A DNA stretch of 14,195 nt, taken from Aquificaceae bacterium (GTDB lineage Bacteria; Aquificota; Aquificia; Aquificales; Aquificaceae). Positions within the stretch are counted from its first letter, which is position 1; each line of letters opens with the position of its first letter. Position numbers and translations under genes: made by a program. Below the pieces are notes generated by a model. That model had not been told where the DNA came from. It did no database searches and worked only from the letters and a program-made list of their open reading frames with translations. The stretch spans positions 1 through 14,195 of the forward strand of contig JALTVH010000182.1 in the NCBI GenBank assembly GCA_027049085.1, given 5' to 3'. This document shows, piece by piece, positions 11,736 through 14,195 of the stretch.

Positions 11736-14195
11736 TCAGGAGAGAAACCACCTTTTCCTCCGGCATAGGATGGGAAAGATGGTAACCCTGGACCATATCG
11801 CAGTTGAGGCTCCTCAGTATACTGAGCTGTTCCTCGCTCTCAACACCTTCAGCAATGGTTTTAAGGTCAAGCTTTCTTGCAAGGGATATGACCATTTCCA
11901 CAATAGCCCTTGATTTATCACTCGTTACCATCTTCCTGACAAACTCCATATCAAGCTTAATAATGTCAACGGGAAGGCTCTCAAGGTAGGAAAGGGACGA
12001 GTAACCTGTCCCGAAATCATCTATAGTCACCTTTGCACCAGCTGAACGAACCCTATCAAGGAAATCCTTTGCGTACTCAGGATTTTCAACAAATAATCGC
12101 TCTGTTATCTCAAGGATAAGACCTTTTCCGGCAGTTCCGGCAATATCAGTTACAGCACTAACAAACTCCTCACTTTTAAAGCTTTTTGGAGAGATATTCA
12201 CCGCAACAGGTACGGCGCTATCTATTTTCCTGAGAAATTCCATAACCCTCTTCAAAAGTTTTATCTCAAGCTCTACTATAAGTCCTGTCCTCTCAAGGGT
12301 GTATATAAACTCTGAAGGTGTATGTATGTTTCCCTCCTCATCCTTCAACCTCATCAACGCCTCCAGACCCGCTATTTCCAGGGATTGTGTTAGATAGAAT
12401 GGCTGAAAATATAAAAAGAACCTGTCTTCCTTAATTGCTCTTTCAAGAGTTTCCCTCTTTTCAAGGTAATCAGACACAAGGGTATTAATTTCTTTACTAA
12501 AGAATCTGTAGGAATTCTCCCCCTCCTGCCTTGAAAAGGATAGAGCAAGAGAAGCCTTTTCAAAAAGGTCCTTTGCTGTCCGCCCATCTCTTGGATAGAG
12601 GGATGCACCGATATTGATGCTAACCCTTAAAACCTTACCTTTGATCCTGAAAGATTGGGTCACAGCATTGAAGATTTTGTCAAGTACAAGGGAAATATCG
12701 CTTTCATCAACCCCGCTAACAAACACACCAAACTCATCAGCTCCTATCCTCCCAACTATGTCCCTTTTAAAGAGGGCTCCTTTCAATACCTCTGCGATCT
12801 TTCTGAGGATCTCATCACCTGTATCAGTACCATAGACCTGATTGATCCCAGTAAATTCCCGAAGGTCTATAATGAAGAGAACGTGCTGTGATTCCCTGTC
12901 CCTTTCTATTGCCGACTGTACCTTTGAGATGAATCCCTCTCTGTTAGGGAGGTCAGTGATAATATCAAGATAACGGAGCTTCATTATCGTATCTTCAAGC
13001 TGTTTCTGGAAGGTAATATCTTTACCAAGAGAAACGTACCTTATTTCACCATCACCAACACTTACCGGAACTATCGTCTGCTCAAGGTAGAAAATACCCC
13101 CGGACTTTTTTCGGTTAACAAACATAGCCTTGAAGGATTCACCCCGACCAAGAGTCTCCCAGAGGTTCCTGTAAAATTCACCGTCGTGATAACCGGACTT
13201 AAATATCCTGGGATTCTTACCAAGGAGTTCATCTGCTGAGTACTCAGAGATTTCCTCAACAGTCCTGTTCACATAGAGTATCCTCCCCTGCCTGTCGGTT
13301 ATAAGGACCCACTCGTGGCCCTTTTCAACAGCAGTGTTAATGATCTTGAGGTAGCCTTCCTTCTTTATTCTTTCCAGAGCAAAGGAAATGTCCTGCTGTA
13401 TCTCCCTGAGAAGCTCGAGTTCTTCTTCGGTAAACAGGTATGGAACCGAGGAATAGATATTGAGCACGTAATCTGTCTGACCGCTTACACTTATCGGTAT
13501 AGCACAGGATGAAAGGAATCCCCTTTTCAGCATTTCCTCACGCCAGGGCTCAACATCTGGATTGATTCGTGTGTCAGGATTAACAACAACCCTTCCTTCC
13601 CTCAAGGCAACAGCTGTTGGACCTCCACCAGTAGGACTGCCTCCTTTAATGTTTATCTTAAGCCTCTCAACATATCCTTCATTTACACCGTGAATGTGCA
13701 GAGGTACAACATCACCTGTTTCTCTTTTCAGGAAACCTATCCACGCCATCCTTAAACCCGCTCTGTCTATAAGTACTTCGCAAAGCTTTCTCAAAAGGTC
13801 TTCTTTTTCTACTGTTGAAATCATTAGCTGGTTTATATCCTTCAGAATGCTGAAGAGTCTCTCGTACTTCTTCCTTTTGGTTACATCAAAGAAGATAACG
13901 AACCCTGCCGGCTTTCCTTCCCACTGGATCGTCCTTGTAAAAACAGACACGTCCCTGAGGTATCCTTCCTTCGTTACCACCGGAAGGTCAACGTAAACCC
14001 TTTCAAATTGCTCACCCCTGAGCCGCCTCTGAATTGTCTCATAGGTAAAGTCCCTGAAGTCCTCAGTCACAAGGTCATGGACATTGAGTTTAAAAAGCTC
14101 CTCCGGGCTATAGTTAAAAAACTTTATCGCAACCTCATTGGCGTAAACTATTGTTTCCCTGTATATGATCACGCCTATGGAAGGCGCCTTATCCA
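11731..14195 (-). CDS. PAS-GAF-PAS-GGDEF-EAL cyclic-di-GMP signalling protein (5' end outside window)
   Basis: A multidomain sensor of cyclic-di-GMP turnover. Numbering is from the GTG at 14172. That codon is unlikely to be the true start, because the frame runs on to the window edge and encodes DKAPSIG, typical PAS sequence, so the gene is cut off. Order: PAS (up to about 100), GAF (107-268), PAS (275-395), GGDEF (396-560), EAL (572-813). The GGDEF signature is altered to GADEF (477-481) and no RxxD inhibitory site precedes it, so cyclase activity may be lost. The EAL domain keeps the EALMR (604-608), NISP, EITE, DDFGTG (718-723), IKLD, EGVE (775-778) and QGYHLSHP motifs and should be an active phosphodiesterase. 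No transmembrane segment is seen in the visible part, but one may lie upstream. The ligands of the PAS and GAF domains are unknown. Confidence 0.92.
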   Translation of the reverse strand, partial: DKAPSIGVIIYRETIVYANEVAIKFFNYSPEELFKLNVHDLVTEDFRDFTYETIQRRLRGEQFERVYVDLPVVTKEGYLRDVSVFTRTIQWEGKPAGFVIFFDVTKRKKYERLFSILKDINQLMISTVEKEDLLRKLCEVLIDRAGLRMAWIGFLKRETGDVVPLHIHGVNEGYVERLKINIKGGSPTGGGPTAVALREGRVVVNPDTRINPDVEPWREEMLKRGFLSSCAIPISVSGQTDYVLNIYSSVPYLFTEEELELLREIQQDISFALERIKKEGYLKIINTAVEKGHEWVLITDRQGRILYVNRTVEEISEYSADELLGKNPRIFKSGYHDGEFYRNLWETLGRGESFKAMFVNRKKSGGIFYLEQTIVPVSVGDGEIRYVSLGKDITFQKQLEDTIMKLRYLDIITDLPNREGFISKVQSAIERDRESQHVLFIIDLREFTGINQVYGTDTGDEILRKIAEVLKGALFKRDIVGRIGADEFGVFVSGVDESDISLVLDKIFNAVTQSFRIKGKVLRVSINIGASLYPRDGRTAKDLFEKASLALSFSRQEGENSYRFFSKEINTLVSDYLEKRETLERAIKEDRFFLYFQPFYLTQSLEIAGLEALMRLKDEEGNIHTPSEFIYTLERTGLIVELEIKLLKRVMEFLRKIDSAVPVAVNISPKSFKSEEFVSAVTDIAGTAGKGLILEITERLFVENPEYAKDFLDRVRSAGAKVTIDDFGTGYSSLSYLESLPVDIIKLDMEFVRKMVTSDKSRAIVEMVISLARKLDLKTIAEGVESEEQLSILRSLNCDMVQGYHLSHPMPEEKVVSLLI

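Overview
This window looks like a piece of a thermophilic, compact bacterial chromosome. The best guess is the Aquificales/Aquificota (Aquifex or Hydrogenivirga type). That rests on moderate GC, heavy use of AGG/AAG codons, a family-4 Fe-S uracil-DNA glycosylase, a NurA-type nuclease, and very tight packing. I cannot prove the lineage without a database search. There are fourteen protein genes and no RNA genes, insertion sequences, prophage or CRISPR arrays. The longest stretch without a gene is about 89 bp (4031-4119), so no gap over 300 bp needs explaining.

Layout: (1) 44-2986, plus strand: aspartate aminotransferase, Obg GTPase and a NurA-like nuclease form a translationally coupled operon. 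(2) 2949-4030, minus strand: a JAMM/MPN+ metalloprotease and a family-4 uracil-DNA glycosylase are coupled by an ATGA overlap and converge on the first operon with a 38-bp overlap. (3) 4120-8142, minus strand: an envelope-directed two-component locus. In transcription order it encodes a small exported charged protein, an outer-membrane beta-barrel with a calcium-type thrombospondin-3 repeat, an OmpR-type response regulator, a HAMP-less histidine kinase and a DUF4382-like lipoprotein. (4) 8203-9270, plus strand: an AI-2E/PerM-family membrane protein diverges from that locus. (5) purD (minus) and a short LptF/LptG-like permease (plus) diverge across only 22 bp. (6) 11398-14195, minus strand: a MTH1187/YkoF-type small protein and a PAS-GAF-PAS-GGDEF-EAL protein that runs off the right edge.

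Two regulatory patterns stand out. First, a direct repeat AGGTAAC-N4-AGGTAAC, with the 7+4 bp geometry of PhoB/OmpR boxes, occurs just twice, both times in region 3: upstream of the first gene of the two-component locus and upstream of the DUF4382 lipoprotein gene. This suggests an autoregulated envelope-response regulon encoded here. Second, five of the seven genes that begin a likely transcription unit have an exact TATAAT box 6-8 nt before the start codon. Transcription would then begin at the start codon, giving leaderless mRNA, whereas several operon-internal genes have a Shine-Dalgarno sequence or an overlapping start. All three convergent gene pairs overlap at their 3' ends, leaving no room for ordinary terminators between them.
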